Positions 1 to 8,512 of a DNA stretch of 58,070 nt are shown here, piece by piece. Position numbers and translations under genes: made by a program. The DNA is from an uncultured Chloroflexus sp. (GTDB taxonomy: Bacteria; Chloroflexota; Chloroflexia; Chloroflexales; Chloroflexaceae). The notes beneath the pieces are model-generated. The model was not told the DNA's origin. It was given only the letters and a program-made list of their open reading frames with translations, and ran no database searches. Position 1 is the first letter of the stretch. Every line of letters starts with the position of its first letter. Location of the stretch: contig NZ_CAKZNK010000068.1 of NCBI RefSeq assembly GCF_937129525.1, positions 1-58,070 on the forward strand. Direction: 5' to 3'.

Positions 1-1
1 T

Positions 2-688
2 CGTCCAATCCACGTCATTCCACTCGGCGTGGATCTGACCGTCTTTACGCCTGGATCACCGCGCACTGAACTGATCGATCGCACTATCTTTCTCTCGGTC
101 TTCGAATGGAGTCGGCGTAAAGGTTGGGATGTGCTGCTGACGGCATATCGGGCAGCGTTTCAACCGCGTGATCCGGTTGTGCTGGTGTTGAAGATCGACC
201 ATCGCGCTGATGGGAACCCGTTGCGTGAACTGGCGGCCATCCTGGACGAACATGCGCCGCCGGTGGCTGTGCTCTACAATCAGACGTTGACCGCTGCCCG
301 GATGGCTGAACTCTACCGTAGTGTTGATTGCTTCGTCTTGCCGAGCCGCGGTGAAGGTTGGGGAATGCCGGCATTGGAGGCAATGGCCTGTGGAACGCCG
401 GTGATTGCTACTGACTGGAGTGGCTTGACAGAGTTTTTGGATGAAACGTGTGGCTATCCGTTGCCGATCCGCGGTTTGACACCGACTGGCATGGCGAGTG
501 GTCCCTACGCCGGGGCGCAATGGGCCGAACCCGATAGTGATGCGCTGGTCGAGCTATTGCGGCGAGTGCATCAGCGGCGTGAGGAAGCGCGGGCGCTTGG
601 CGCGCAGGCTGCCCGCCGCGCGCAAAACTGGACCTGGACGCGCAGCGCGCAGACAATCTGCGATCGATTACGAGCGATTGGTGTCTGA
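2..688 (+). CDS. Glycosyltransferase family 1 (GT4-like), C-terminal part
   Basis: The frame is open from the left edge of the window, so the N-terminus lies outside it. The visible part begins with HVIPLGVDLTVFTPG, the hinge motif that opens the second Rossmann domain of GT-B glycosyltransferases. It continues through a donor-binding region with RGEGWGMPALEAMACGTPVI, where the ExMACG-type loop contacts the nucleotide-sugar phosphates. In this family the enzyme transfers a sugar from an activated nucleotide donor to a lipid, glycan or protein acceptor at the cytoplasmic side. The acceptor cannot be read from the sequence. The next gene converges on it about 50 bp downstream. An internal ATG near position 29 is not the true start, because homology extends upstream of it. 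Confidence 0.88.
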   Translation, partial: RPIHVIPLGVDLTVFTPGSPRTELIDRTIFLSVFEWSRRKGWDVLLTAYRAAFQPRDPVVLVLKIDHRADGNPLRELAAILDEHAPPVAVLYNQTLTAARMAELYRSVDCFVLPSRGEGWGMPALEAMACGTPVIATDWSGLTEFLDETCGYPLPIRGLTPTGMASGPYAGAQWAEPDSDALVELLRRVHQRREEARALGAQAARRAQNWTWTRSAQTICDRLRAIGV

Positions 689-735
689 GATGACGTGTTC
701 AACGCGCGTAATCGATCGCGCGACTCGGTTTACGT

Positions 736-1878
736 TCATTTCGTGGCTGCATCAAGCGCTTCGCCTACCCGTAATACCTCCTCAAGCGTGTTATAGAAGT
801 GGGGGGCAATTCGCACTCCTGATCCTCGTGGGGTAACGATCAAGCCAGCTTCGGTAAGCCGGTGAGCAACGGCGGTTGGGTTATCAACCAGCGCTACCAC
901 AATACCGCTGCGGTGTTGTGGCGCAGTGTCGGCGGCCAGTTGGTAACCTCGCTCGCGTAAATCGTCGATCAACGCCGCAACCAGCGTATTGATCTGGCGC
1001 TCGATCTGTTCGATCCCTACTTCCTGCAACATTGTCACCGCTGCCAGCAGGGCCAGATTGTTGGCAACATTCGGCGTGCCGAGGGTAAAGCGTTCAGCCG
1101 TTTCCGGCAGGGTCAGGTTGTAGTCGAGATAGTTTTGACCGCTCACGCTACTGGCTGCGCCAACGTAGGCTCCCGGCTCTAATTCGCGGATCAGCTCACG
1201 GCGCACGTAGAGAAAACCGCTTCCTGGGGTTGAAAGCAACCACTTCTGTGAACCACAGGCCAGCATATCGATATGGCAGGCCTGGACATCGAGCGGAAAT
1301 GCGCCTAGTGTCTGGATTGCATCAACCACAAAGTAGATGCTACGCTCGCGGCAGATCTGTCCGACCGCAGCCAGATCATTACGGAAACCGGTGGCAAACA
1401 TCGCCGAACTGAGCGCAATCACCCGTGTGCGGTGGTCAATCCGCCGTATCAGCAGCTCAAGATCGAGACCTCCCTTATGTTGCGGTACCACTTTTGTCAA
1501 GACGCCACGGTAGGCCAGTTGCTGCCACGGATAGACATTGGCCGGATAGTCACCATCAAGGATCAGCACATTGTCGCCGGGGCGCAGCGGCAGGCTGACG
1601 GCGGCGGTGTTGATTCCGGCAGCAGTATTAGGCATCAGCACAATCTCATCGGCTGACCTGGCATTAATCAGTTGCGCCAGCCGTTGTTTAAGTTCGTTAA
1701 ATTGCGCTATCACGCGCGGAAAAACGGCCAGAAACGGCTCGCGACCGGCCTGTTCCAGATAGGTTTGCACGGCGGCCTGCACCCGGCGACTGAGCGGCGA
1801 GACGGCGGCGTGGCTAAGAAAGGCATACCGTTCGGTGATCGGAAATTCGCTACGATAACTGGCAAAATCGGCTGTCAT
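736..1878 (-). CDS. Class V aminotransferase (cysteine desulfurase / isopenicillin-N-epimerase-like)
   Basis: This is a 380-residue PLP-fold enzyme. The pattern VDAIQTLGAFPLDV, followed about 15 residues later by CGSQKWLLSTPG, gives the PLP-contacting Asp and the Schiff-base Lys (in SQKW) of the class V aminotransferase fold. Substrate choice within the family (cysteine desulfurase, selenocysteine lyase, isopenicillin epimerase-like, kynureninase-like) cannot be settled here. No Cys-bearing desulfurase loop is evident near the C-terminus, and no iron-sulfur scaffold gene is adjacent, so a role in Fe-S assembly is not favoured. Its ATG overlaps the stop of the upstream hydrolase gene by 4 bp (1875-1878), indicating a translationally coupled two-gene operon. 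Confidence 0.85.
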   Translation of the reverse strand: MTADFASYRSEFPITERYAFLSHAAVSPLSRRVQAAVQTYLEQAGREPFLAVFPRVIAQFNELKQRLAQLINARSADEIVLMPNTAAGINTAAVSLPLRPGDNVLILDGDYPANVYPWQQLAYRGVLTKVVPQHKGGLDLELLIRRIDHRTRVIALSSAMFATGFRNDLAAVGQICRERSIYFVVDAIQTLGAFPLDVQACHIDMLACGSQKWLLSTPGSGFLYVRRELIRELEPGAYVGAASSVSGQNYLDYNLTLPETAERFTLGTPNVANNLALLAAVTMLQEVGIEQIERQINTLVAALIDDLRERGYQLAADTAPQHRSGIVVALVDNPTAVAHRLTEAGLIVTPRGSGVRIAPHFYNTLEEVLRVGEALDAATK

Positions 1879-2714
1879 ACAGGTGATCCTTCAAGAAACT
1901 CGGTCAGGATGGCGTGATACTCTTGCGGACGTTCGAGCATCGGCAGGTGACCGCACTGCTCGATCCAGACCAGCCGGCAGCGGGGAATGCGGCTGGCGGC
2001 AACTGGCGCTCCCGGTGGTGGCATAATTTGGTCGTGCCGGCAGGCGACAATCAGGCTAGGCGCGCGAACGGCAGCCAGCGCAGCGCTAATGGTCGGACTC
2101 CCCGCGCCGCGGGCTGTTTCCAATGCTGTGCGCTGCTCCATCGCCAGAAAATCGGCGAACGTCTCGCGCAGAATGCTATGATCGGTGGGCAGACGATAAA
2201 AGAAACGATTGCCGACCAGTCGCATAATCGGTTCCACCTCGAGCATCCATGGCCGGCGCAGCGCCAGCCAGAGCGCCATCAGATGGTGAATGGAGGCCAC
2301 AACCCGTCGTTCGCGCTCATCGCGGAAGGTGCTGAAACTGGTCAGGACAAGCCGTCTGACGCGATCTGGATAGCGAGCGGCGACGTGGACAGCAACTGCC
2401 GCGCACAATGAATGGCCATTGAGAGCAAATTGCTCAAGACCGAGCGCGTCCGCAAAGGCAATCACCCAATCGGCCAGCCGTTCGAGTGATAAGCGACCGG
2501 ATAGTGGCGGCGATGAGCCGAATCCAGGGAGATCAGGGGCAATCACCAGATGGCGGTCGGCCAGGTCACGCAGGGTGTAATGCCAGAGTCGTGACGAACC
2601 ACCCCAGCCATGCAGTAACAGCAATGGTGTCCCTTGACCGGCGCGGCGAAAGGTTGCGCGCAAACCGGCCACAGCAGTTTCAGAGGCAGATGCAGCGAGT
2701 ATCGCCATAGGCAT
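1875..2714 (-). CDS. Alpha/beta hydrolase with an unusual nucleophile elbow (GHSLC)
   Basis: This 279-residue alpha/beta hydrolase has the oxyanion-hole motif LLLLHGWGGSSRLW near the N-terminus. The nucleophile elbow is NGHSLCAA, and a C-terminal CGHLPMLERP supplies the catalytic His. The acid residue probably lies in the preceding strand (ACRHDQIMPP). The elbow ends in Cys where the classical GxSxG has Gly, although the Ser is present. Substrate is unknown; the family covers esterases, lactonases and C-C hydrolases. It is the first gene of a pair with the class V aminotransferase and is preceded by the long intergenic region shared with nrdJ on the other strand. Confidence 0.85.
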   Translation of the reverse strand: MPMAILAASASETAVAGLRATFRRAGQGTPLLLLHGWGGSSRLWHYTLRDLADRHLVIAPDLPGFGSSPPLSGRLSLERLADWVIAFADALGLEQFALNGHSLCAAVAVHVAARYPDRVRRLVLTSFSTFRDERERRVVASIHHLMALWLALRRPWMLEVEPIMRLVGNRFFYRLPTDHSILRETFADFLAMEQRTALETARGAGSPTISAALAAVRAPSLIVACRHDQIMPPPGAPVAASRIPRCRLVWIEQCGHLPMLERPQEYHAILTEFLEGSPV

Positions 2715-2953
2715 CCCTTTAAAACGGAAGGTCTCATTGCTATCATACCAGATTCACTTATCGGCGGTGTCATTGTCCAGAGCACTGATGAATAGGGTAG
2801 CTGATGCTCAGATCGTTCCTCCGGCTGATCAGTCATCAATCTGGCGCGCGTTCGTTCAGGTCAATGCGGTCGATGATAGGATTGGGGTGGGGCGGAGCCT
2901 GGCTCTGGTTTGTTATCGTCAACTTGTAAAGAGTTTTGCCATCTTTTTGGAGC

Positions 2954-2983
2954 TTGACACAAGACCAATCGCTATGTTACACT
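2954..2983 (+). promoter_or_regulatory. Promoter for nrdJ
   Basis: A perfect -35 TTGACA (2954-2959) is separated by 18 bp from TACACT (2978-2983), which is preceded by TGT to give an extended -10. Transcription would begin near 2990, leaving a leader of about 180 nt before the nrdJ ATG. Confidence 0.65.
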
Positions 2984-3000
2984 ATCGGCGCGTGCGGGAA

Positions 3001-3048
3001 TGCCAAAATATGCGAACTAAAACCGATATAAACCACTAGATGTAGTAT
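3001..3048 (+). promoter_or_regulatory. Candidate pair of NrdR boxes upstream of nrdJ
   Basis: The 16-mer at 3033-3048 (CCACTAGATGTAGTAT) agrees with the published NrdR consensus ACACWATATATWGTGT at about 12 of 16 positions. A weaker match (central AAAATAT) begins at 3001, 32 bp upstream. NrdR boxes usually occur as pairs with this three-helical-turn spacing. The same region also reads as an inverted repeat CACTAGA (3034-3040) / TCTAGTG (3054-3060). The boxes would lie just downstream of the predicted start site, fitting repression of nrdJ when dATP is high. Confidence 0.45.
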
Positions 3049-3171
3049 TCACTTCTAGTGCTGGTCTCTCTGTCATTGACGACAGTTTTAAAAATCATTT
3101 ACAATTGAAGGTTCGTTGGTTTGGTTTTCCCGGCGTATCAACGGTTTATCTAACGGAGGAGTATTCTTCAA

Positions 3172-5610
3172 ATGATGAAACACGAGCTTGCTCCCGCCAG
3201 TTTGACCGACATCGCCCGCACCGTGTTGAAGAAGCGCTACCTGCTCAAGAATGAGCGCGGCGATGTGATCGAGACGCCGGAAGCAATGTTTTGGCGGGTT
3301 GCCGAAACGATTGCCGCCGTTGATGCCCGCTACGGCGCCTCTGCCGGGCAGGTCGAAGAGCGGGCCGAGCGATTTTACCATCTGATGACTCAGGGCTATT
3401 TCGAGCCGAATAGCCCGACTTTGATGAATGCCGGGCGGCCTCTTGGTCAGTTGAGCGCATGTTTTGTGCTGCCAATCGAAGATAATCTCCATAGTATCTA
3501 CGAAACGCTCAAACATCAAGCGCTGATCCATCAGAGCGGCGGCGGTACCGGCTTCAGCTTCTCGCGGCTGCGTCCGCGCAACGATGTGGTGCGGAGCACG
3601 ATGGGTGTGGCGAGCGGGCCGGTCAGTTTCATGGATGTGTACAACCACTCGACCGAGGCTATCAAGCAGGGTGGCACTCGCCGCGGCGCGAATATGGGTA
3701 TCTTGCGCTGCGATCATCCCGATATTCTCGAGTTTATTACGTGCAAACTCGATACGACCAAAATCACCAACTTCAATATTTCTGTTGCGATTACCGATGC
3801 CTTCATGCGTGCCGTTGAGCGCGATGAGCTGTACGACCTGATCAATCCGCGCACAGGTGAAGTGCAGATTGCATCACGAGACGGGTTGAAGCATCCGCTG
3901 ACCGGTGAGGTGCTCGTGCCCGCCGGTCAACCGATGCGCTTGCGGGCGCGGATGGTATTCGATCTGATCGTGCAGTGCGCCCACGCGACCGGCGAACCGG
4001 GCCTCTTCTTCATCGATCGCGCCAATGAGTATAATCCGGTGCCCCATTTGGGTCAGTATGAGGCAACCAATCCCTGCGGCGAGCAGCCGCTGCTTCCCTA
4101 CGATGTCTGCAATCTGGGTTCGATCAATCTGGGCAAGTTTGTGACACCAGAGCAAACCATCGATTGGGATCATTTGCGCGACGTGGTGCATGAAAGCACT
4201 CGCTTCCTTGATAATGTGATCGATGCCAACCACTATCCGCTCGAGCAGATTACTCATCTGAGCCAGCGCATCCGCCGAATCGGGTTGGGTGTGATGGGAT
4301 GGGCCGATATGCTGGTGCGGCTTGGTATTCCGTACAACTCGCCCGAGGCAATTGAACTGGCGCGCAAGGTGATGCGGTTTATCGACGAAGAGAGCAAAGT
4401 TGCCTCTGAGCAGTTGGCGCGCGAACGCGGCCCCTTCCCTGAGTGGGAGCACAGCATTTGGGGGCCAGATGCAACCTGCGCCCGCCGTCCTGACGGCTCG
4501 CGTATTCGTCCACAACGCTTGCTGCGCAATTGTAACGTGACAACGGTCGCTCCTACCGGTACTATCAGCATTATTGCCGGTTGTTCATCGGGTATCGAGC
4601 CGCTGTTTGCAATTGCCTTCTGGCGCTACCAGGCTGATAGCCGGATGCTTGACATCAATCAAGATTTTGTCGCGCAGGCCAAACGCGAAGGATGGTATAG
4701 CGTTGAACTGATGGAGCGCATCGCCGATACTGGCCACATCCATCACCCGGAAGTGCCGGCTGAAGCGCAACGGGTTTGGGTGACAGCGCATGACATTGCG
4801 CCTGAGTGGCACGTGCGCATGCAGGCAGCGTTCCAGGAATATACCGATAGCGCCATCTCGAAGACGATCAATTTCCCCCACGAAGCTACGCCCGATCAGG
4901 TGCGCGAGGCCTACGAACTGGCCTTCCGGCTTGGTTGCAAGGGTATTACCGTCTATCGCGATGGATCACGCGCCAATCAGGTGCTCTCGACGGGCTCAAC
5001 CGCGAAAGCGGGGAACGTTCCGGCAGCAACTCCCGAACCGGTTGAGTTGAAGCCACGACCGGTGCCTTCTGAGGCGTTACCCAGTCATTCTTTCCCGGTG
5101 ATTACGCCGCTCGGTAAACTCCGCCTGTTTGTGACCGAGCTGGATGGCAAACCATTTGAGGTATTTGCTATTATCGGTCGCGCCGGGAGTGATGTTACTG
5201 CCTTTACCGAGGCAATCGGGCGCCTGATCTCGCTGGCGCTCCGGTGTGGTGTGCCGGTGAAGCTGATCGCCGAGCAACTGCGGGGAATTGGTGGTTCACG
5301 TTCTGCCGGGTTTGGCCCTGATCGCGTGCGGTCGGTGCCTGATGCAATCGGCAAGGTGTTGCTGGATTACTACGTCAAAAATGGCAATGGCGATAACCAC
5401 GTAAATGGTAATGGTGTGAGCAACGGTGAATATGTCGTGGCCGAGCCGCTCCAGGTAACGGCGCAGACTGCTTCGGCGAGTGAGCAACCGACCCATGCCC
5501 ACCACGGTTTCATCGAGTCGGGTGAGATTTGTCCGGAGTGCCAGAATGCTACTATGATCAACGAAGAGGGTTGTCGCAAGTGCCACGCCTGTGGCTTTAG
5601 TGAGTGCTGA
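3172..5610 (+). CDS. nrdJ: Adenosylcobalamin-dependent class II ribonucleotide reductase
   Basis: This enzyme reduces ribonucleotides to deoxyribonucleotides using a thiyl radical generated from coenzyme B12, without needing oxygen or an NrdB radical subunit. The 812-residue protein has the N-terminal SPTLMNAG region, the first redox Cys in LSACF (C97), and the catalytic NPCGE loop (N300, C302, E304) that carries the thiyl radical. A TSCPD domain follows (about residues 645-735). The C-terminal tail has a CPEC...CRKCHACGFSEC cysteine cluster, expected to bind zinc and shuttle reductant to the active site. No N-terminal ATP-cone is evident, so overall-activity control by dATP may rest on transcription. 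The ribosome site GGAGGA (3155-3160) lies 11 bp before the ATG; a second ATG follows at 3175. Confidence 0.96.
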   Translation: MMKHELAPASLTDIARTVLKKRYLLKNERGDVIETPEAMFWRVAETIAAVDARYGASAGQVEERAERFYHLMTQGYFEPNSPTLMNAGRPLGQLSACFVLPIEDNLHSIYETLKHQALIHQSGGGTGFSFSRLRPRNDVVRSTMGVASGPVSFMDVYNHSTEAIKQGGTRRGANMGILRCDHPDILEFITCKLDTTKITNFNISVAITDAFMRAVERDELYDLINPRTGEVQIASRDGLKHPLTGEVLVPAGQPMRLRARMVFDLIVQCAHATGEPGLFFIDRANEYNPVPHLGQYEATNPCGEQPLLPYDVCNLGSINLGKFVTPEQTIDWDHLRDVVHESTRFLDNVIDANHYPLEQITHLSQRIRRIGLGVMGWADMLVRLGIPYNSPEAIELARKVMRFIDEESKVASEQLARERGPFPEWEHSIWGPDATCARRPDGSRIRPQRLLRNCNVTTVAPTGTISIIAGCSSGIEPLFAIAFWRYQADSRMLDINQDFVAQAKREGWYSVELMERIADTGHIHHPEVPAEAQRVWVTAHDIAPEWHVRMQAAFQEYTDSAISKTINFPHEATPDQVREAYELAFRLGCKGITVYRDGSRANQVLSTGSTAKAGNVPAATPEPVELKPRPVPSEALPSHSFPVITPLGKLRLFVTELDGKPFEVFAIIGRAGSDVTAFTEAIGRLISLALRCGVPVKLIAEQLRGIGGSRSAGFGPDRVRSVPDAIGKVLLDYYVKNGNGDNHVNGNGVSNGEYVVAEPLQVTAQTASASEQPTHAHHGFIESGEICPECQNATMINEEGCRKCHACGFSEC

Positions 5611-5644
5611 TTGTTCTCGTTGACGACACCGTATATCAGTCTCC

Positions 5645-5681
5645 GCGCGCGCTATCTGGTTGGCAGTCAGATGGCGCGCGC
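5645..5681 (+). terminator. Hairpin terminator after nrdJ
   Basis: A 14-bp stem with one G-U pair (5645-5658 with 5668-5681) and a 9-nt loop lies 35 bp after the nrdJ stop. It is GC-rich but lacks a clear T-run, so it may act as a Rho-assisted or RNA-stabilising structure. Confidence 0.5.
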
Positions 5682-5736
5682 AGTTGCGTTGTATGAGTTC
5701 CTGTTCAGAGGTGTTTCATAACACAAGGATGTCTCC

Positions 5737-7288
5737 ATGCAATCTGATTATTTTGGTAAAATTGTCAAAAAACAATCATTTATTGTGAATATTTTCGTGT
5801 TTACTTTAATGATATTATCAATTATTGCGGTAAGTGTTTACTTTTACGTGGCTGTTTTGCGAATTAATCGTCCTTTTGCGCTCGAGTGGTTAGAAGGGCA
5901 TTCATTTGTTCAGGTGTTGCGTATCTTAAACGGGCAATTTCTTTATGCTCCTCCTACCTATGAATTTATTTCTACGATCTATATGCCGCTCTATTTTTAC
6001 ACAGCGGCTATTGTGGCGCACCTGATCGGGAATATTCTGGTTGCAATGCGATTGGTCTCATTGCTGGCCTCCATCGGTATCTTCGTGATGATCTACCGGT
6101 TAGCTCGCTTGCGATCACTTAGTCCAGCCTTAAGCCTGATTGCTGCCGGATTGTTTGCCGCTACCTATGAAGTGTCAGGGTATTGGTTTGATATTGGCCG
6201 CATTGATACGCTCGCGGTTTTTTTTCTGTTAGCCGCATACGTAACGGTCATTATGAAGCCTGTGAAAGAGGAGCTGGTGGGCGCAGGCGGCGGTATACTC
6301 TTCTTCTTATATAACCAAGCAAAACGGATTAATTGCTGTGCCATTTGCTGTGCTGTATCTCTGCTTCCAACGGCGCTGGAAACAGGCGTTTTGGCTGGGT
6401 GGCGCATTTGGGATCTGTGCCGGGATATTTGTCATAACGATGAACCATCTTTCAGAGGGATGGTTTTGGATATGCACAGTGTTGATTCCCGCAGCCCATC
6501 CGGTTTCGATTGAAACCATCCGTGATCAGTTTTGGCAACAATACATCTTTCCGCGCTTTTGGTGGATATTCGTCATCATGGCATTGACCTGGGTGAAGTT
6601 GCTCGTTCAGCGCGATCGAGCCTTACTGTTCGACTACGCTACATTTTTCTTCTGCTTCTTTGGGCCACTCGTTGGGATTGGGTGGGCCGGATTCGCAAAA
6701 CAGTTGGCCTACCTTAATCATTTGCTGCCAGTCTGTGCAGCATTGGTGTTGGTCGGCGTAGAGTCTTACCACCATCTGATCCGACCGATGGAGATCCGGA
6801 CTCTTACATGGTTAAGTAAAGGCATTGTTCTCGTTGCATCGCTTGGGTTGGTGATGCAGTTTGTGGCCTTGCGTTACGATGTTCAGGCTCAGATCCCATC
6901 CCAATCTTCACGAGAAGCCGGAGATCGAATCATCGAAATCCTTCGTTCAGCCGAAGATCCTGTCTTTATTCCAACCTCACCCTATCTACAGGTATTGGTT
7001 GACAAGCCAACTCATTTTCATGCTTCGACGTTAGGTGACCTGAATCTGGCTATGCGATACAGTCCATCTTTGCAGCAACTGCTCGAACCATATGTTCAGC
7101 AGATTCATGCCTATATTGCCAGTGGCGCGATCAAAACAGCCATGTTGCCAAATGCGCGGTGGTACCACGGCGTTTTTAATGCTGACCATGGTTACTCGTG
7201 TGAAAGTTTAATCGCCAATCATCCACCGTTAAGCACGATAACCGGCGTCGTCAGTTATCTTGAGCAGGTCTGTTATCGGCGTGAATAG
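5737..7288 (+). pseudogene. Membrane glycosyltransferase (GT-C, ArnT/PMT-like), frameshifted
   Basis: Two overlapping frames together encode one polytopic protein of about 517 residues. The first frame (from 5737) starts with a transmembrane helix, then ALEWLEG and several more helices, and reads sensibly up to GGILFFLY. The continuation is in the next frame as ITKQNGLIAVPFAVLYL and runs to the stop at 7286-7288. This resembles GT39/GT83-type lipid-linked sugar transferases that glycosylate lipids or proteins at the outer membrane face. The frame changes at a (TA)3 run (6308-6313); adding one TA would restore a continuous reading. The 5' half is markedly AT-rich compared with its neighbours, suggesting transfer. 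It may be a real null allele, a slippage-switched gene or a sequencing error. Confidence 0.75.
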
Positions 7289-7317
7289 CGGGCTGTCACG
7301 GGGTAAACCGGGGGTGG

Positions 7318-7346
7318 TTGACCGCAATGCCTCTGCTCGCTACAAT
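7318..7346 (+). promoter_or_regulatory. Promoter for trpD
   Basis: TTGACC (7318-7323) is followed after 17 bp by TACAAT (7341-7346). This sits directly downstream of the glycosyltransferase stop and 40 bp before the trpD ATG. Confidence 0.65.
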
Positions 7347-7385
7347 ACTACCGCAGTGCGAGCAAGCAACGTTAAGGAGAGCGTC

Positions 7386-8408
7386 ATGAACATCCGCGAG
7401 GCGATTGCCGCTGTGGTTGCCCGCCGTGATTTGACCCAGGCCGAGGCGGCCAGCGTGATGGAAGAGATTATGAGCGGTACGGCAACACCGGCTCAGATTG
7501 GTGCGTTTTTGACCGCGTTGCATATTAAGGGTGAAACTGACGCTGAAATCGCCGGTATGGCAGCGGTAATGCGCGAGAAGGCGACGCATGTTTACTTTGA
7601 CGGGCCGGTCATTGATACCTGCGGCACCGGTGGCGATGGCGCTCATACGTTCAATATCAGCACAGTTGCCGCATTTGTGGCGGCTGGCGCGGGGTTAACG
7701 GTGGCCAAACACGGTAATCGCGCAATGTCGAGCGTGTGCGGCAGCGCCGATGTGCTCGAGGGGTTAGGAGTGCAGATTGAACTGGATGCCGAGGGTGTCA
7801 CCCGTTGTCTGCGCGAGGCAGGGATTGGCTTCATGTTTGCGCCCAAATTCCATCCGGCGATGCGCTTTGCCGGGCCTGTTCGGCGTGAGATCGGGATTCG
7901 CACCGTGTTTAACATTCTCGGTCCTCTGACCAATCCGGCCCGTGCCCGTTATCAGGTGTTGGGTGTTGCCAGCGCTGCCCTGGCCGAGAAGCTGGCTAAT
8001 GCCCTGAACCGGCTTGAGACGGCGCATGCGCTGGTTGTCCATGGCGATGGCGGTGTTGATGAGCTGACTCTGTCCGGCCCCAATCTGATATTCGAGGTGC
8101 GTGCCGGTCAGCCAATTCGCCAGACGATGGTTGCGCCAGAAGATGTTGGCCTGGCGCGCGCGCCGCGTGAGGCGCTGCGCGGTGGGGATGTGGCGTACAA
8201 CGTGGCGATTGCGCGTGCCATTCTGTCGGGAGAAGAGCGAGGGCCGCGTCGCGATGTCGCGCTCTTTAACGCCGCGGCTGCTCTGGTAGCTGGCGATCTG
8301 GCCCCTGATCTCCCAACTGGGGTCAAGATGGCTCAGGCCAGTATCGATAGTGGCCGGGCCTTGGAACGGCTCAACCGCATGATCGCAGTGAGTCGCGCTG
8401 AGAAATAA
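7386..8408 (+). CDS. trpD: Anthranilate phosphoribosyltransferase
   Basis: This enzyme joins anthranilate to phosphoribosyl pyrophosphate, the second step of tryptophan synthesis from chorismate. The 340-residue protein carries the PRPP-binding GTGGD motif (residues 80-84), KHGNRAMSS shortly after, and the expected helical N-terminal domain (MNIREAIAAVV). The reading frame is open further upstream, but the ATG at 7386 has a strong ribosome site AAGGAG (7374-7379) with ideal spacing and matches the usual family N-terminus. The gene stands alone behind its own promoter; no other trp gene is adjacent, and trpA is 46 kb away in this window. Confidence 0.96.
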   Translation: MNIREAIAAVVARRDLTQAEAASVMEEIMSGTATPAQIGAFLTALHIKGETDAEIAGMAAVMREKATHVYFDGPVIDTCGTGGDGAHTFNISTVAAFVAAGAGLTVAKHGNRAMSSVCGSADVLEGLGVQIELDAEGVTRCLREAGIGFMFAPKFHPAMRFAGPVRREIGIRTVFNILGPLTNPARARYQVLGVASAALAEKLANALNRLETAHALVVHGDGGVDELTLSGPNLIFEVRAGQPIRQTMVAPEDVGLARAPREALRGGDVAYNVAIARAILSGEERGPRRDVALFNAAAALVAGDLAPDLPTGVKMAQASIDSGRALERLNRMIAVSRAEK

Positions 8409-8512
8409 GCATCGGTTGGAGCAGGGAACGGGTTGTTGCGCGCGCAGCAGGCGCTCGTTTGCATGCCGCCTTCAATTATCACATCTTTTCGACCACAAGA
8501 GTCTGGAACAAG

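Larger units (their letters stand above)
2715..3171. other. 457-bp divergent intergenic region
   Basis: No convincing gene is present here. The region separates the minus-strand hydrolase pair from nrdJ. It holds a strong nrdJ promoter (2954-2983), an AT-rich leader with a NrdR-box-like dyad (3033-3048) and the nrdJ ribosome binding site GGAGGA at 3155-3160. The first 200 bases next to the hydrolase contain no obvious promoter hexamers for the minus strand. No cobalamin-riboswitch core is visible. Confidence 0.6.

Noticed and set aside
2715-3171. Cobalamin riboswitch before nrdJ
   Set aside because: B12-dependent reductases may be preceded by one, but no B12-box core or typical multi-stem structure is visible; the NrdR-like dyad is a better fit.
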